From positions 124,001 to 188,000 of the forward strand of contig JAGDZU010000001.1 of NCBI GenBank assembly GCA_049115575.1: a stretch of 64,000 bases of DNA. The letters are read 5' to 3'. The notes beneath the pieces are model-generated. The model was not told the DNA's origin, made no database searches, and saw only the letters and a program-made list of their open reading frames with translations. Positions within the stretch are counted from its first letter, which is position 1, and every line of letters starts with the position of its first letter. The position numbers and the translations under genes were made by a program. This document shows positions 33,514 to 42,427 of the stretch, piece after piece. Source of the DNA: JAHEKB01 sp049115575 (GTDB lineage Bacteria > Bacteroidota > Bacteroidia > NS11-12g > UBA9320).

Positions 33514-34770
33514 CTATTTTCTCAAAGCCTCTACTGGATCAAGTTTTGCAGCAGACATTGCTGGTATAAATCCTGCTAGTAGTCCAATTACAATAGCCAC
33601 CAATGATCCCTGCAATAAAATAGACGGGCTTAAGAAAATGGTAAAATCACTAAATCGTGTAACTAAAACTCCAAGTATGGCAACTCCAATAATACCAATA
33701 ATGGCCCCGATTATGCATAAGAGAATAGATTCAATTAGGAATTGACCAATGATAAAGATTCTTTTAGCACCCAAGGCTTTTTGAAGACCAATGATGCTAG
33801 TGCGCTCTTTAACTGAAACAAACATGATGTTTGCTATTCCAAATCCGCCAACTAGCAATGAGAATCCACCAATAAGCCAACCTACCAGATTAATGACCAT
33901 GAAAGTCTGATTGAGGCCATCTGAGAACATGGTTAGTTTATTTATTGCAAAGTCATTCTTGTCTTTGGGCCTGAGTTTTCTGGCAGATCTCATAATTCGA
34001 TTAACCTCAAAATCCAAGGCGGACAAACTAATATGGTCAAATCCTTTGATAATTATGGCCGATCCTGATCCATTGCTACCTGGCCTGGCAAAGCGGCTAG
34101 CAAACTTGGCTGGTAGTAAAATCTTTTCATCGTAGTTGTTAGAACCCAAGCTTTGTCCTTGCTTTTCTAATACGCCAATAATTTCCGTATTAATCCCATT
34201 GATTTTCATTTTTTGCCCAATAGGCTGAGTGCTGGGATATAGGTTAATAGCAAGGTCATAACCAATGATTGCCACATTTCTACCCTTATCCATTTCAAAG
34301 CCAGTGAATTCTCTACCGAGCAAGATGGGCCATTGGTTAATTTCAAAGAAATCTCCTTCAATTCCAGCGGTACTGGCAGAGGGAATTTCTTCAACACTGG
34401 ATTTGACTTTATTAACTCTGAATTCAAAATAATAGGAGGCAAACTGAACTAACTCTGGATTGGATTCCTTTACAAATCTTCTGTATTCTTTGACTTGTGC
34501 CTCTGGTCTATTAATGTATTCCCACCATTGATAGCCTCCACCTCCAAAAATCCATGGCCATTTCTGTACGTAGACAATGTTGTCGCCAAGTTTGTCTATG
34601 GAAGATCTGATATTGCGTTCTAATGAATGCGTGGCCGTTAGCACGGTTACTATGGCAAAAATTCCAATGGTTACTCCAAGCATGGACAATAAGCTTCTCA
34701 GCTTATTTCCTTTTAAGAAACTCCAAGTGAGTATTCCCGCTTCTTTAAACCACAAGATAAATTTAGACAC
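33514..34770 (-). CDS. ABC transporter permease, MacB/FtsX type
   Basis: About 418 residues. An N-terminal helix after KGNKLRSLLSMLGVTIGIFAIVTVL, a periplasmic MacB-type domain (about 70-270), then three helices with the FtsX fold: GFGIANIMFVSVKERTSIIGLQKALGA and a final ALGVLVTRF to GFIPAMSAAKLDPVEALR. These proteins work with an ABC ATPase in mechanotransmission or lipoprotein/macrolide export; no ATPase gene is next to it in the window. I chose GTG 34770 (MSKFILWF); GTG 34788 adds six residues. ATGs are absent in this region. Confidence 0.85.
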   Translation of the reverse strand: MSKFILWFKEAGILTWSFLKGNKLRSLLSMLGVTIGIFAIVTVLTATHSLERNIRSSIDKLGDNIVYVQKWPWIFGGGGYQWWEYINRPEAQVKEYRRFVKESNPELVQFASYYFEFRVNKVKSSVEEIPSASTAGIEGDFFEINQWPILLGREFTGFEMDKGRNVAIIGYDLAINLYPSTQPIGQKMKINGINTEIIGVLEKQGQSLGSNNYDEKILLPAKFASRFARPGSNGSGSAIIIKGFDHISLSALDFEVNRIMRSARKLRPKDKNDFAINKLTMFSDGLNQTFMVINLVGWLIGGFSLLVGGFGIANIMFVSVKERTSIIGLQKALGAKRIFIIGQFLIESILLCIIGAIIGIIGVAILGVLVTRFSDFTIFLSPSILLQGSLVAIVIGLLAGFIPAMSAAKLDPVEALRK

Positions 34771-34914
34771 CTCACAAAGAAAACGCACTCAAAATCTATT
34801 GAGACTAATATTCGATGAACTCCCATTATTCAATGTTGTGCAAGCTTATGACTGTCTAAATTCCAGCAGTTTAAATGCGCATTTGGGAGCTAATAAGAGC
34901 ACTTAGAATCCGTT

Positions 34915-34945
34915 TTTGATTATCCATGCAGAAAATCTACTTTTG
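34915..34945 (+). promoter_or_regulatory. Complete -33/-7 promoter of the queA operon
   Basis: TTTG at 34915-34918, then 19 bases, then TACTTTTG at 34938-34945 followed by CAGG. Both elements match the Bacteroidota consensus TTTG-N19-TAnnTTTG. The ATG of queA (34976) is 30 bases downstream. This is the best full promoter I see in the window. Confidence 0.75.
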
Positions 34946-34975
34946 CAGGCTGTTTAAACGATTTTCAATCACTAC

Positions 34976-36025
34976 ATGAAATTATCTGAATTCCTATACG
35001 AATTACCTCAGAAACGCATAGCTGTAAACCCTCCATACAACCGCGATGAAAGCAAGCTTATGGTGGTAGATAAGGCAACTAAAACCATAGAACACAAAAT
35101 GTTCAAAGACATCTTAGATGAGTTTGACGAAGGTGATGTGATGGTTTTAAATAATGCCAAAGTCTTTCCGGCAAGACTTTATGGAAATAAAGAAAAGACG
35201 GGAGCTAGAATTGAAGTTTTCCTTTTGAGAGAGCTCAATAAAGAATTGCGTCTTTGGGATGTTTTGGTTGATCCGGCTAGAAAGATTAGGGTAGGAAATA
35301 AACTGTTCTTTGGTGAAGACGAGTTAGTAGCTGAGGTTATTGATAACACAACTTCCAGAGGAAGAACTATTAGGTTCCTGTTTGACGGAACAGACGAGGA
35401 ATTTCATGATGCTATTAACAAACTTGGTCAGACTCCAATTCCTAAATACCTAGATAGAGATGCTCTTCCAGAAGATGAGGAGATGTATCAAACCATATTT
35501 GCAGAAATAGATGGTGCTATAGCACCTCCCTCCGCAGGACTTCATTTCACTAAGGCATTAATGATGCGCCTTGAAATTAAAGGTGTTGATTTTGCCAAGA
35601 TTAATTTAAATATTGGCCTTGGAGCTTCCAGAGCTGTAGAAGTAGAAGATCTTACCAAGCATAAAATGGACTCCGAGCACTATATGATTAGTGCAGAAGC
35701 TGCTGATATGGTAAACCAAGCCAAAGCAAACAAAAAACGTGTTTGCGCTGTTGGGTCAAGTGTGATGAGAGCTCTTGAAAGTTCGGTGTCTGCATTTGGT
35801 AAACTCAATCCTGGTGATAGTTGGACTGATAAATTTATTTTCCCTCCATACGAGCCAAGAATTCCAAATTGCTTCTTAACGAATTTTCATCAGCCACAGT
35901 CTACATTAATGATGCTGACTTCGGCATACTTAGATGACCATGATTTTACTATGGAAATCTATAAAACTGCCAAGAAAGAAGGTTATAAATTCCTCTGCTA
36001 TGGGGATGCCTTACTTATAAAGTAA
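34976..36025 (+). CDS. queA: S-adenosylmethionine:tRNA ribosyltransferase-isomerase
   Basis: 349 residues. QueA transfers the ribosyl part of SAM to preQ1 in the tRNA anticodon to make epoxyqueuosine. Signatures: LPQKRIAVNPPYNRDESKLM at the start, VMVLNNAKVFPARLYGNK, PPSAGLHFT, GLGASRAVEVEDL and FLTNFHQPQSTLMMLTSAYL near the C-terminus. First gene of the queA-plsY-clpS operon, with plsY two bases after the stop. Confidence 0.97.
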   Translation: MKLSEFLYELPQKRIAVNPPYNRDESKLMVVDKATKTIEHKMFKDILDEFDEGDVMVLNNAKVFPARLYGNKEKTGARIEVFLLRELNKELRLWDVLVDPARKIRVGNKLFFGEDELVAEVIDNTTSRGRTIRFLFDGTDEEFHDAINKLGQTPIPKYLDRDALPEDEEMYQTIFAEIDGAIAPPSAGLHFTKALMMRLEIKGVDFAKINLNIGLGASRAVEVEDLTKHKMDSEHYMISAEAADMVNQAKANKKRVCAVGSSVMRALESSVSAFGKLNPGDSWTDKFIFPPYEPRIPNCFLTNFHQPQSTLMMLTSAYLDDHDFTMEIYKTAKKEGYKFLCYGDALLIK

Positions 36026-36027
36026 AA

Positions 36028-36666
36028 ATGTCTTTTGCAATTGCTGTCATAGTTCTGGCCATAGCTGCCTATTTGATTGGTTCTTTACCATCTAGTGTAT
36101 GGGTAGGAAGAGCTTTCTATGGCATTGATGTTAGAGATCATGGAAGTGGAAATGCTGGTGCAACCAATTCATTCAGAGTGCTGGGAACCGAGTTAGGTAT
36201 TGTAGTGCTATTTCTAGATGTTGTTAAAGGAGTAACCGCAGGAAGCTTGATTCACTTTGTTGGAGGTGTAGTTCCGGGAAGTGAACAATTCATAAATCTA
36301 CAGTTGATGTTTGGCTTACTTGCGGTAGTTGGTCACATTTTTCCTATCTATGAGAGCTTTAAAGGGGGAAAAGGAATTGCTACACTATTTGGCATGTTGA
36401 TTGCCATTCATTATGTTTTGGCTCTGGCGTGTCTTGCTTTGTTTGTGGTGGTGCTTTTAGCAACCAAATATGTTTCATTGAGCTCTATACTAGCAGCCGT
36501 ATCTTTTCCAATTCTTTCTATTTTTGTATTCAAAAGAGATGAACCGCTTTTCATTGCATTTGGGATAGCCGCAGCTATTTTGGTTGTGCTCACTCACCAA
36601 AAGAACATTGTCCGTTTGTTAAATGGGGAAGAAAGCAAGGCTCGTCTTTTTAAGGCTAAATCATGA
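36028..36666 (+). CDS. plsY: Acyl-phosphate:glycerol-3-phosphate acyltransferase
   Basis: Integral membrane enzyme of 212 residues that makes lysophosphatidic acid from acyl phosphate. Conserved motifs: YLIGSLPSSVWVGRAFYGIDVRDHGSGNAGATN (phosphate-binding GSGNxGATN), then HIFPIYESFKGGKGIAT (motif 2) and the C-terminal HQKNIVRLL. Five or six hydrophobic segments. It is sandwiched between queA (2 bases upstream) and clpS, whose ATG overlaps its TGA. Confidence 0.97.
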   Translation: MSFAIAVIVLAIAAYLIGSLPSSVWVGRAFYGIDVRDHGSGNAGATNSFRVLGTELGIVVLFLDVVKGVTAGSLIHFVGGVVPGSEQFINLQLMFGLLAVVGHIFPIYESFKGGKGIATLFGMLIAIHYVLALACLALFVVVLLATKYVSLSSILAAVSFPILSIFVFKRDEPLFIAFGIAAAILVVLTHQKNIVRLLNGEESKARLFKAKS

Positions 36667-36953
36667 TTGAATTCAACCATACTGAGGTAGAAGAGGAAGT
36701 TGCAGTTGACATTGCTTTAACTGGAGCATTTGGAATTGTTTTATACAATGATGATGTAAACACCTTTGATCATGTAATCAATTGCTTGGTGAAATACTGT
36801 AAGCACGAAGAGCCGCAAGCTGAGCAATGCGCTATGATTGTACACTACAAAGGAAAATGTCAGGTGAAAAACGGTTCTTCTGAAGAGTTGCAACCTATTT
36901 GTGATGCTCTTTGCCGCAAAGGTCTTAGTGCAACTCTGGAAGAGTTATCTTAG
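36663..36953 (+). CDS. clpS: ATP-dependent Clp protease adaptor ClpS
   Basis: 96 residues. ClpS binds N-degron substrates (Leu, Phe, Tyr, Trp at the N-terminus) and hands them to ClpAP-type or ClpC-type ATPases. The motif LYNDDVNTFDHVINCLVKYCKHEEPQA is the N-degron pocket, with ND in the substrate-binding position; GKCQVKNGS and ALCRKGLSATLEE follow. ATGA overlap with plsY. The 3' end overlaps the convergent PLP-enzyme gene by 29 bases. Confidence 0.94.
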   Translation: MIEFNHTEVEEEVAVDIALTGAFGIVLYNDDVNTFDHVINCLVKYCKHEEPQAEQCAMIVHYKGKCQVKNGSSEELQPICDALCRKGLSATLEELS

Positions 36954-38196
36954 CTAAAGCTTGCTCCAGGTCTGTTATTAGATCTTCTGCAGCCTCAACT
37001 CCAATCGAAATTCTAATAAGTGATGGCGTAATGCTCATGAGTTCCAATTCTTCAGGATCCACCCCTGCATGGGTCATGCTTCTTGGATGTTCAGCGAGAC
37101 TTTCTGTACTTCCTAAACTCACAGCCAGCTTTATTAATTTTAATTCATTTAAGAACTGAAATGCTTCTTGTTCATCCCCTATAGTATAGAATGAAATCAT
37201 TGCACCAGGAGCAGAGCATTGTTTTGAATAAATATGATAGTATTCACTGTTTTGGTCTAGAAGCCCTAAGTAATTAACTTTTACCACGGCTGGATGATTT
37301 TTGAGGTATAGAGCCACTTTTTGAGCATTCTCGCATTGCTTGTCCATTCTCACTTTAAGAGTTTCAAGACTCCTCAACATGAGCCAGGCCGTATGTGGAC
37401 TTACCATATTCCCCAAGAAAGTTCTCAGTGTTTTTACCCTGCCAATTACTTCTGAGTTTCCCAATACAGCTCCGGCAATAAGGTCGCTGTGTCCTCCAAT
37501 ATATTTGGTAGCAGAATACAATGCTAAATCAGCTCCTAATTGCAATGGGTGTTGCCAAAGCGGTCCCATATAAGTATTGTCTACAGCAACTATAATTTTC
37601 TTATCTGGGTTTGAGAATTCACTAACGACATCATCAACAATCATTTGAATATCTTCCAAATCATTAGTAGGATTTGCAGGGGTTTCCAAAAAGATCATTG
37701 CCAATTTATCGGCATAGCCCGAATCAACTATTAATTGTTTAATCTGATCTGCACTTTGGTTAGGCATAAATCCTAGAGTATGGACTCCTATCTTCTTTAA
37801 GAAGTGGTGTATGAAATGATCAGTACCTCCATATATTGGATTGCTGTAAACCAACAAATCTCCTGGGTTTAGGAATTCAAGAAGAACTGTGCTAATGGCA
37901 CTCATGCCACTTTCAAAAACGGCGCAGTCATCTGCTTTATCCCATAAACAAAGCCTGTTTTCAAGTATTTCAAGATTTGGATTATTAATGCGACTATAAA
38001 TAAGACCTAATTCTTCTTTGGGTTCTTTTTCTCTTAAGCCATATGCCAATTCAAAGAATGCCTTGCCTTCTTCAGCAGTTTTAAATACGAAAGTGGAAGT
38101 CTGAAAAATCGGGCATTTTACGGCTCCTTCGGACAACTCTGGCTTGTAGCCGTATGTCATCATAAGACTTTCAGGTTTCATATTTGTTTTATCCAT
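36925..38196 (-). CDS. Cys/Met metabolism PLP-dependent enzyme (cystathionine gamma-synthase family)
   Basis: 423 residues. PLP enzyme of the trans-sulfuration group. The lysine that holds PLP is in YSATKYIGGHSD (Lys231); LIYSRINNPNLEILENRL, FESGMSAISTVLLEFLNPGD, ETPANPTNDLEDIQMI and VDNTYMGPLWQHPL are family strands. In methionine gamma-lyase a Cys follows the Tyr of the YGC loop; here the loop is YGGT (about 122-125), which argues against a true methionine gamma-lyase. Cystathionine gamma-synthase or a C-S lyase is the best guess. Second gene of an operon with homogentisate dioxygenase, 6 bases apart; overlaps clpS by 29 bases at its 3' end. Confidence 0.85.
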   Translation of the reverse strand: MDKTNMKPESLMMTYGYKPELSEGAVKCPIFQTSTFVFKTAEEGKAFFELAYGLREKEPKEELGLIYSRINNPNLEILENRLCLWDKADDCAVFESGMSAISTVLLEFLNPGDLLVYSNPIYGGTDHFIHHFLKKIGVHTLGFMPNQSADQIKQLIVDSGYADKLAMIFLETPANPTNDLEDIQMIVDDVVSEFSNPDKKIIVAVDNTYMGPLWQHPLQLGADLALYSATKYIGGHSDLIAGAVLGNSEVIGRVKTLRTFLGNMVSPHTAWLMLRSLETLKVRMDKQCENAQKVALYLKNHPAVVKVNYLGLLDQNSEYYHIYSKQCSAPGAMISFYTIGDEQEAFQFLNELKLIKLAVSLGSTESLAEHPRSMTHAGVDPEELELMSITPSLIRISIGVEAAEDLITDLEQALAKITLPELH

Positions 38197-38202
38197 TGCT
38201 CA

Positions 38203-39369
38203 TTATTTTAATCCATCTAACCAGTGTAGATGATAGTCCTTAATCTCTGTTTTTAAGGCTGCTTTTGTCACTCTTAAAGGTTTGAAAGTATCTATCATAA
38301 CTGCTAACTCTTCTGTTCCTTTTTTACCTATGCTTTTTTCTGCTGCACCAGGGGTGGGTCCGTGAGGAATTCCACCGGGGTGTAGACTCATTTGACCTTT
38401 GTCTACATGTGTCTTACTCATGAATTGGCCATCTACATAATACATAACCTCGTCGCTGTCTATATTGCTGTGGAAGTATGGTGCAGGAATGGAATCTGGG
38501 TGATAGTCGTAGATTCTTGGAACGAACGAGCAGATCACAAAATTGAATCCTTCAAAAGTCTGATGGATAGGAGGTGGCATGTGCACTCTTCCGGTAATTG
38601 GTTCAAAGTCGTGGATGCTAAAAATAAAGGGATAGTGACATCCATCCCAACCTATTAAACAGTAAGGATGAAATTTATAGGTATAAGGATAGAGTTTGTC
38701 TTCCTTTTTTATTTTGATTAAGAATTCGCCCTCTTCAATAATGGTTTCAAGCTTTTCTGGTTGCTTAATGTCTCTTTCGCAAAAGGGAGAATGCTCAAGC
38801 AGTTGATCAAAATTCCCGCAATATCTTTTGGGATAAACAACCGGACTATGTGATTCAACTATGAGTAGTTTATTGTCTTCATCATTAAATTCCATATGAT
38901 AAACCGTACCCCTAGGGATCACCAAATAATCTCCGTATTTGAATTTCAGTTGTCCATAAGTAGACTTGAATGTTCCACTTCCTCTATGAATAAATATCAC
39001 TTCATCACTATCTCCGTTTTTATAGAAATAGTCAGTCATTGATTTTCTAGGAGCAGCAACCGCAATTTGTAAATCATTGTTGGTCATCATGATAACCCTG
39101 CTTTCCAAAAAATCGTCTGCTGGTTCTACCTCAAATGATTGGAAACTTCTATGTAGCATTTCTACATCTGAAACTATTTCTGGTTTTAGATCGATAGGTT
39201 TGCCAACTCTTAAAATAGCTGTTGGAGGGTAGTGGTGATAAAGCAACGAATAGACATTGGAAAAGCCCTCAGTTGAGAATAGTTCTTCTTTATATAGTTC
39301 ACCATCTGGTCTTCTAAATTGTGTGTGTCTTTTGGGCGGAATTTGCCCCAATTTATGGTAATGTGGCAT
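38203..39369 (-). CDS. hmgA: Homogentisate 1,2-dioxygenase
   Basis: About 388 residues, cupin-fold iron(II) ring-opening enzyme of tyrosine/phenylalanine breakdown, giving maleylacetoacetate. MPHYHKLGQIPPKRHTQFR at the start is the usual N-terminus. Candidate iron ligands are His300 and Glu307 in APYFHSNIDSDEVMYY and His336 in HPGGIPHGPTPG. ATG 39369 is chosen because it begins this conserved start; the longer frame begins with a TTG that lies inside an exact promoter element. Cotranscribed with the PLP enzyme downstream. Fumarylacetoacetase and hydroxyphenylpyruvate dioxygenase are not in the window. Confidence 0.9.
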   Translation of the reverse strand: MPHYHKLGQIPPKRHTQFRRPDGELYKEELFSTEGFSNVYSLLYHHYPPTAILRVGKPIDLKPEIVSDVEMLHRSFQSFEVEPADDFLESRVIMMTNNDLQIAVAAPRKSMTDYFYKNGDSDEVIFIHRGSGTFKSTYGQLKFKYGDYLVIPRGTVYHMEFNDEDNKLLIVESHSPVVYPKRYCGNFDQLLEHSPFCERDIKQPEKLETIIEEGEFLIKIKKEDKLYPYTYKFHPYCLIGWDGCHYPFIFSIHDFEPITGRVHMPPPIHQTFEGFNFVICSFVPRIYDYHPDSIPAPYFHSNIDSDEVMYYVDGQFMSKTHVDKGQMSLHPGGIPHGPTPGAAEKSIGKKGTEELAVMIDTFKPLRVTKAALKTEIKDYHLHWLDGLK

Positions 39370-39384
39370 GTGGTTACTTTTAGA

Positions 39385-39392
39385 CAAATTTA
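39385..39392 (-). promoter_or_regulatory. -7 promoter element of the hmgA operon
   Basis: TAAATTTG read on the minus strand, exact TAnnTTTG, 15 bases ahead of ATG 39369. Supports the shorter start of hmgA. Confidence 0.5.
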
Positions 39393-39443
39393 TCTATTCC
39401 ACTATTTAATTTAGATATGATTTCGCTTTAAGTGAATATTTGA

Positions 39444-39451
39444 GAAATTTG
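39444..39451 (+). promoter_or_regulatory. Possible -7 element of the TPR lipoprotein gene
   Basis: GAAATTTG (one base off TAnnTTTG) followed by CACCCTT. The 12-base stretch ATTTGCACCCTT recurs exactly before hutU (55925-55936), where the start codon follows at once. Here it overlaps the TTG at 39458. Confidence 0.35.
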
Positions 39452-39457
39452 CACCCT

Positions 39458-40477
39458 TTGAAGCAATTAATACATATCTCATTAATCCTTTTGGTGCTTT
39501 CTGCAAGCTTTACTCAATCTTGTAGAGAAAGCGAAATGAAGCACAATAATCTTGCTGAGGATACCACTATGAGTTTGGAGGTAATTGAGTGGAGTAAAAA
39601 AATAAATAAGCATCCAGAAAATCACGAGTATTTATTCCATAGGGCTGAAGCATTGGTTTCAGATCAAAAGCTTGATTTAGCTTTGGAAGATATGCTAAGA
39701 GCTATTGAATTGAACCCCAGTTTGGAATATCACATGTACACGGCTGATTTGCAATTTGCGAATGATCATACAGTAAAAGCTCTTGAATATTACGAAAAGT
39801 CTGTTGAACTAAGTCCTCTTAATGAAGAAGCCTTGTTTAAACTTGCTCAGTTTCACTTTTTCGTTAGACAATTCGATAAAAGCAAAGCTGTATTCAAAAA
39901 ACTCATCACAGAAAATCCTTCTCATGCAGATGCCAGTTTTCATTTGGGCATGATGGCCAAAGAAGAAGCGGATACGGCAGCCGCAATGGCATACTTTAAA
40001 AAGACCATAAGCTTGCTGGGAAGCGATTACAATAGTGCCATGCAGCTAGCCGCTATGTATGAAGCACAGAATGATGAAAGAGCCTTAGATTATTATAATA
40101 ATGCCATTTCTATTGATAAGAATAGCGATGAAGCCTATTATGCCAGAGGTTTGTATTATCAAAAAGCAGGTGAGAAAGACAAAGCCATTCTAGATTATCA
40201 ACTCACTGTTGATTTGAATCCTCAACATTACTTAGCTTATTATAATGCAGGAAATATAATTGCCGAAGAAGGCAGCTACGATCGCGCGATTGAACACTTT
40301 AAGTTGGCATTGAAGTTCAATGAAAATTTCGCCAAAGCATATAACCGAATTGCTCAGTGCTTAGAACTCCAAGGCAATCTCGATCTTGCCTTGCGAAATT
40401 ATGAGCGATGCTTACAAATAGAACCTAATCACCAATTAGCAAAAGAAGGAATAGATAGATTGTCTTCTATTCAGTAA
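39458..40477 (+). CDS. Tetratricopeptide-repeat lipoprotein
   Basis: About 339 residues. From TTG 39458 the protein begins MKQLIHISLILLVLSASFTQSC, a complete lipoprotein signal peptide with lipobox FTQSC, which supports this start over TTG 39440 or 39449. The mature part is made of six to eight TPR-type helix pairs (ALEDMLRAIELNPSLEYHMY, ALEYYEKSVELSPLNEEALF, AILDYQLTVDLNPQHYLAYYNAGN, ALRNYERCLQIEPNHQLA). Anchored in the envelope, it probably scaffolds protein complexes. thrS starts 10 bases after its stop. A -7-like element lies 6 bases before the TTG. Confidence 0.78.
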   Translation: MKQLIHISLILLVLSASFTQSCRESEMKHNNLAEDTTMSLEVIEWSKKINKHPENHEYLFHRAEALVSDQKLDLALEDMLRAIELNPSLEYHMYTADLQFANDHTVKALEYYEKSVELSPLNEEALFKLAQFHFFVRQFDKSKAVFKKLITENPSHADASFHLGMMAKEEADTAAAMAYFKKTISLLGSDYNSAMQLAAMYEAQNDERALDYYNNAISIDKNSDEAYYARGLYYQKAGEKDKAILDYQLTVDLNPQHYLAYYNAGNIIAEEGSYDRAIEHFKLALKFNENFAKAYNRIAQCLELQGNLDLALRNYERCLQIEPNHQLAKEGIDRLSSIQ

Positions 40478-40487
40478 TAAAATAAGA

Positions 40488-42422
40488 ATGAGTCAGAATA
40501 TAATTATTACCCTCCCAGATGGAAGCCAGAGAGAATACCCTAAAGGCAGTTCAGCCATGGATGTTGCTCTGAGCATTTCAGAAGGATTGGCCAGAGTAGT
40601 CCTAAGTGCTGAGATCAATGGAGAAGTTTGGGATCTCAATAGACCCATAAATGAAGATGCGAATTTGAGCTTGCTCAAATGGGATGATGAAGGAGGGAAG
40701 TATGCATTTTGGCATAGTTCGGCGCATTTATTGGCCGAAGCACTTGAATCTCTCTACCCAGGAATTAAACTTGGGATTGGGCCTCCAATAGAGAACGGAT
40801 TTTACTATGACATTGACTTTGGAGACCATCATTTTTCTTCGGATGAGTTTGCCAAGGTAGAACAGAAGATGAATGAGCTTGCCAAACAGGCAAACACCTA
40901 TGTTAGAGAAGAGGTGAGTAAAGAAAAGGCAATATCCTATTTCAAAGAGAAAGAAGATCCGTATAAATTGGAATTGCTTGAAGATTTGGAAGATGGAACC
41001 ATTACATTCTATCATCAGGGGAACTTCACAGATTTATGTAGAGGGCCTCATATCCCAGACACTTCAAAGATTAAAGCTGTTAAGCTATTGAACGTAGCCG
41101 CAGCCTATTGGAGAGGGAATGAGAACAACACTTCCCTAACAAGAATTTATGGAGTTTCATTTCCCAAAGCTGGTCTATTAAAAGAGCATTTGCATCTCTT
41201 AGAGGAAGCTAAAAAGAGAGATCATAGAAAACTGGGTAAAGAGCTTGAGTTATTTACATTCTCTGAAAAAGTAGGAGCGGGTTTGCCATTGTGGTTGCCA
41301 AAAGGAACAGCAATTAGAGAAAGATTAGAGCGTTTCATGAGACAGGCTCAGATTGAAAGAGGATATCAGCAAGTTGTTACTCCACATATTGGCAAGAAAG
41401 AACTATATGTGACTTCCGGTCATTATGAGAAGTATGGACAGGATTCCTTTCAACCCATCAAAACTCCTCATGAAGATGAAGAGTTTCTGTTGAAACCTAT
41501 GAACTGCCCACATCATTGTGAAGTATATAAGTTTAAACCAAAATCTTATAGAGAATTGCCTCTTAGGATTGCTGAATTCGGCACGGTTTATCGTTATGAA
41601 CAAAGCGGAGAGTTGAACGGCTTAACAAGAGTTAGAGGCTTTACTCAGGACGATGCTCATATCTTTTGTACTCCAGATCAGTTGAAGGATGAATTTGTAG
41701 ATGTGATTGATTTGGTAATGCACGTGTTTCAAAAGCTTGGCTTTGAAAAGTTCACAGCACAAATTTCACTTAGAGATAAAGAGAATAGAGACAAGTATAT
41801 AGGCTCTGATGAGAATTGGGAAAAAGCAGAGAAAGCAATTGTTGATGCCGTAGCTGGCAGAGACTTAGAAACTGTGACCGAATATGGAGAAGCAGCTTTC
41901 TACGGACCAAAGTTAGACTTCATGGTGAAAGATGCATTGGGCAGAGCTTGGCAGTTGGGTACCATACAAGTGGATTACAACTTACCAGATCGATTTGAGT
42001 TGGAATATGTTGGTGCGGATAATGAAAAACACAGACCCGTAATGATACATAGAGCACCATTCGGTTCTATGGAGCGATTTATTGGTATTTTAATTGAACA
42101 TACTGCAGGTAATTTTCCGTTGTGGTTAAGCCCCGATCAGATAGCTATATTGCCTATAAGTGAAAAGTACCACGATTATGCTGACCAGCTTTTAAAATAT
42201 CTAAATAATAACGATATTCGCGGCCTTGTTGACGAAAGGGCTGAGAAAATCGGTCGTAAAATTCGAGATGCAGAGGTTTCTAAAATTCCATTAATGCTAA
42301 TTATTGGAGAGCAAGAGGCTGAAAATCAAGAGGTTTCCGTAAGAGTACATGGAAAAGGAGATGTTGGCAAGTATAGTCTGCAAGGGTTTGTAGACTATTT
42401 TAATGATTTGTTAAACGAATAG
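40488..42422 (+). CDS. thrS: Threonyl-tRNA synthetase
   Basis: 644 residues. Class II synthetase with an N-terminal TGS domain (about 1-65), an editing domain, the catalytic core (about 245-540) with the zinc-binding Cys and His of MNCPHHCEVYKFKPKSYRELPLR and motif 2 AEFGTVYRYEQSGELNGLTRVRGFTQDDAHIF, motif 3 IHRAPFGSMERFIGILIEH, and the anticodon-binding domain (about 545-644). Full length and normal. First gene of thrS-infC-rpmI-rplT. Confidence 0.98.
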   Translation: MSQNIIITLPDGSQREYPKGSSAMDVALSISEGLARVVLSAEINGEVWDLNRPINEDANLSLLKWDDEGGKYAFWHSSAHLLAEALESLYPGIKLGIGPPIENGFYYDIDFGDHHFSSDEFAKVEQKMNELAKQANTYVREEVSKEKAISYFKEKEDPYKLELLEDLEDGTITFYHQGNFTDLCRGPHIPDTSKIKAVKLLNVAAAYWRGNENNTSLTRIYGVSFPKAGLLKEHLHLLEEAKKRDHRKLGKELELFTFSEKVGAGLPLWLPKGTAIRERLERFMRQAQIERGYQQVVTPHIGKKELYVTSGHYEKYGQDSFQPIKTPHEDEEFLLKPMNCPHHCEVYKFKPKSYRELPLRIAEFGTVYRYEQSGELNGLTRVRGFTQDDAHIFCTPDQLKDEFVDVIDLVMHVFQKLGFEKFTAQISLRDKENRDKYIGSDENWEKAEKAIVDAVAGRDLETVTEYGEAAFYGPKLDFMVKDALGRAWQLGTIQVDYNLPDRFELEYVGADNEKHRPVMIHRAPFGSMERFIGILIEHTAGNFPLWLSPDQIAILPISEKYHDYADQLLKYLNNNDIRGLVDERAEKIGRKIRDAEVSKIPLMLIIGEQEAENQEVSVRVHGKGDVGKYSLQGFVDYFNDLLNE

Positions 42423-42427
42423 CGTTT

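Noticed and set aside
34820..34889. CTCCCA...TGGGAG inverted repeat between the permease and queA
   Set aside because: Long loop of about 58 bases and no clear partner structure; could be chance.
36925..38196. Methionine gamma-lyase identity
   Set aside because: The key loop Cys is Gly here (YGGT), so only the broader PLP family is supported.
39387..39387. Start of homogentisate dioxygenase at TTG 39387
   Set aside because: It lies inside the promoter element, and ATG 39369 begins the family's typical N-terminus.
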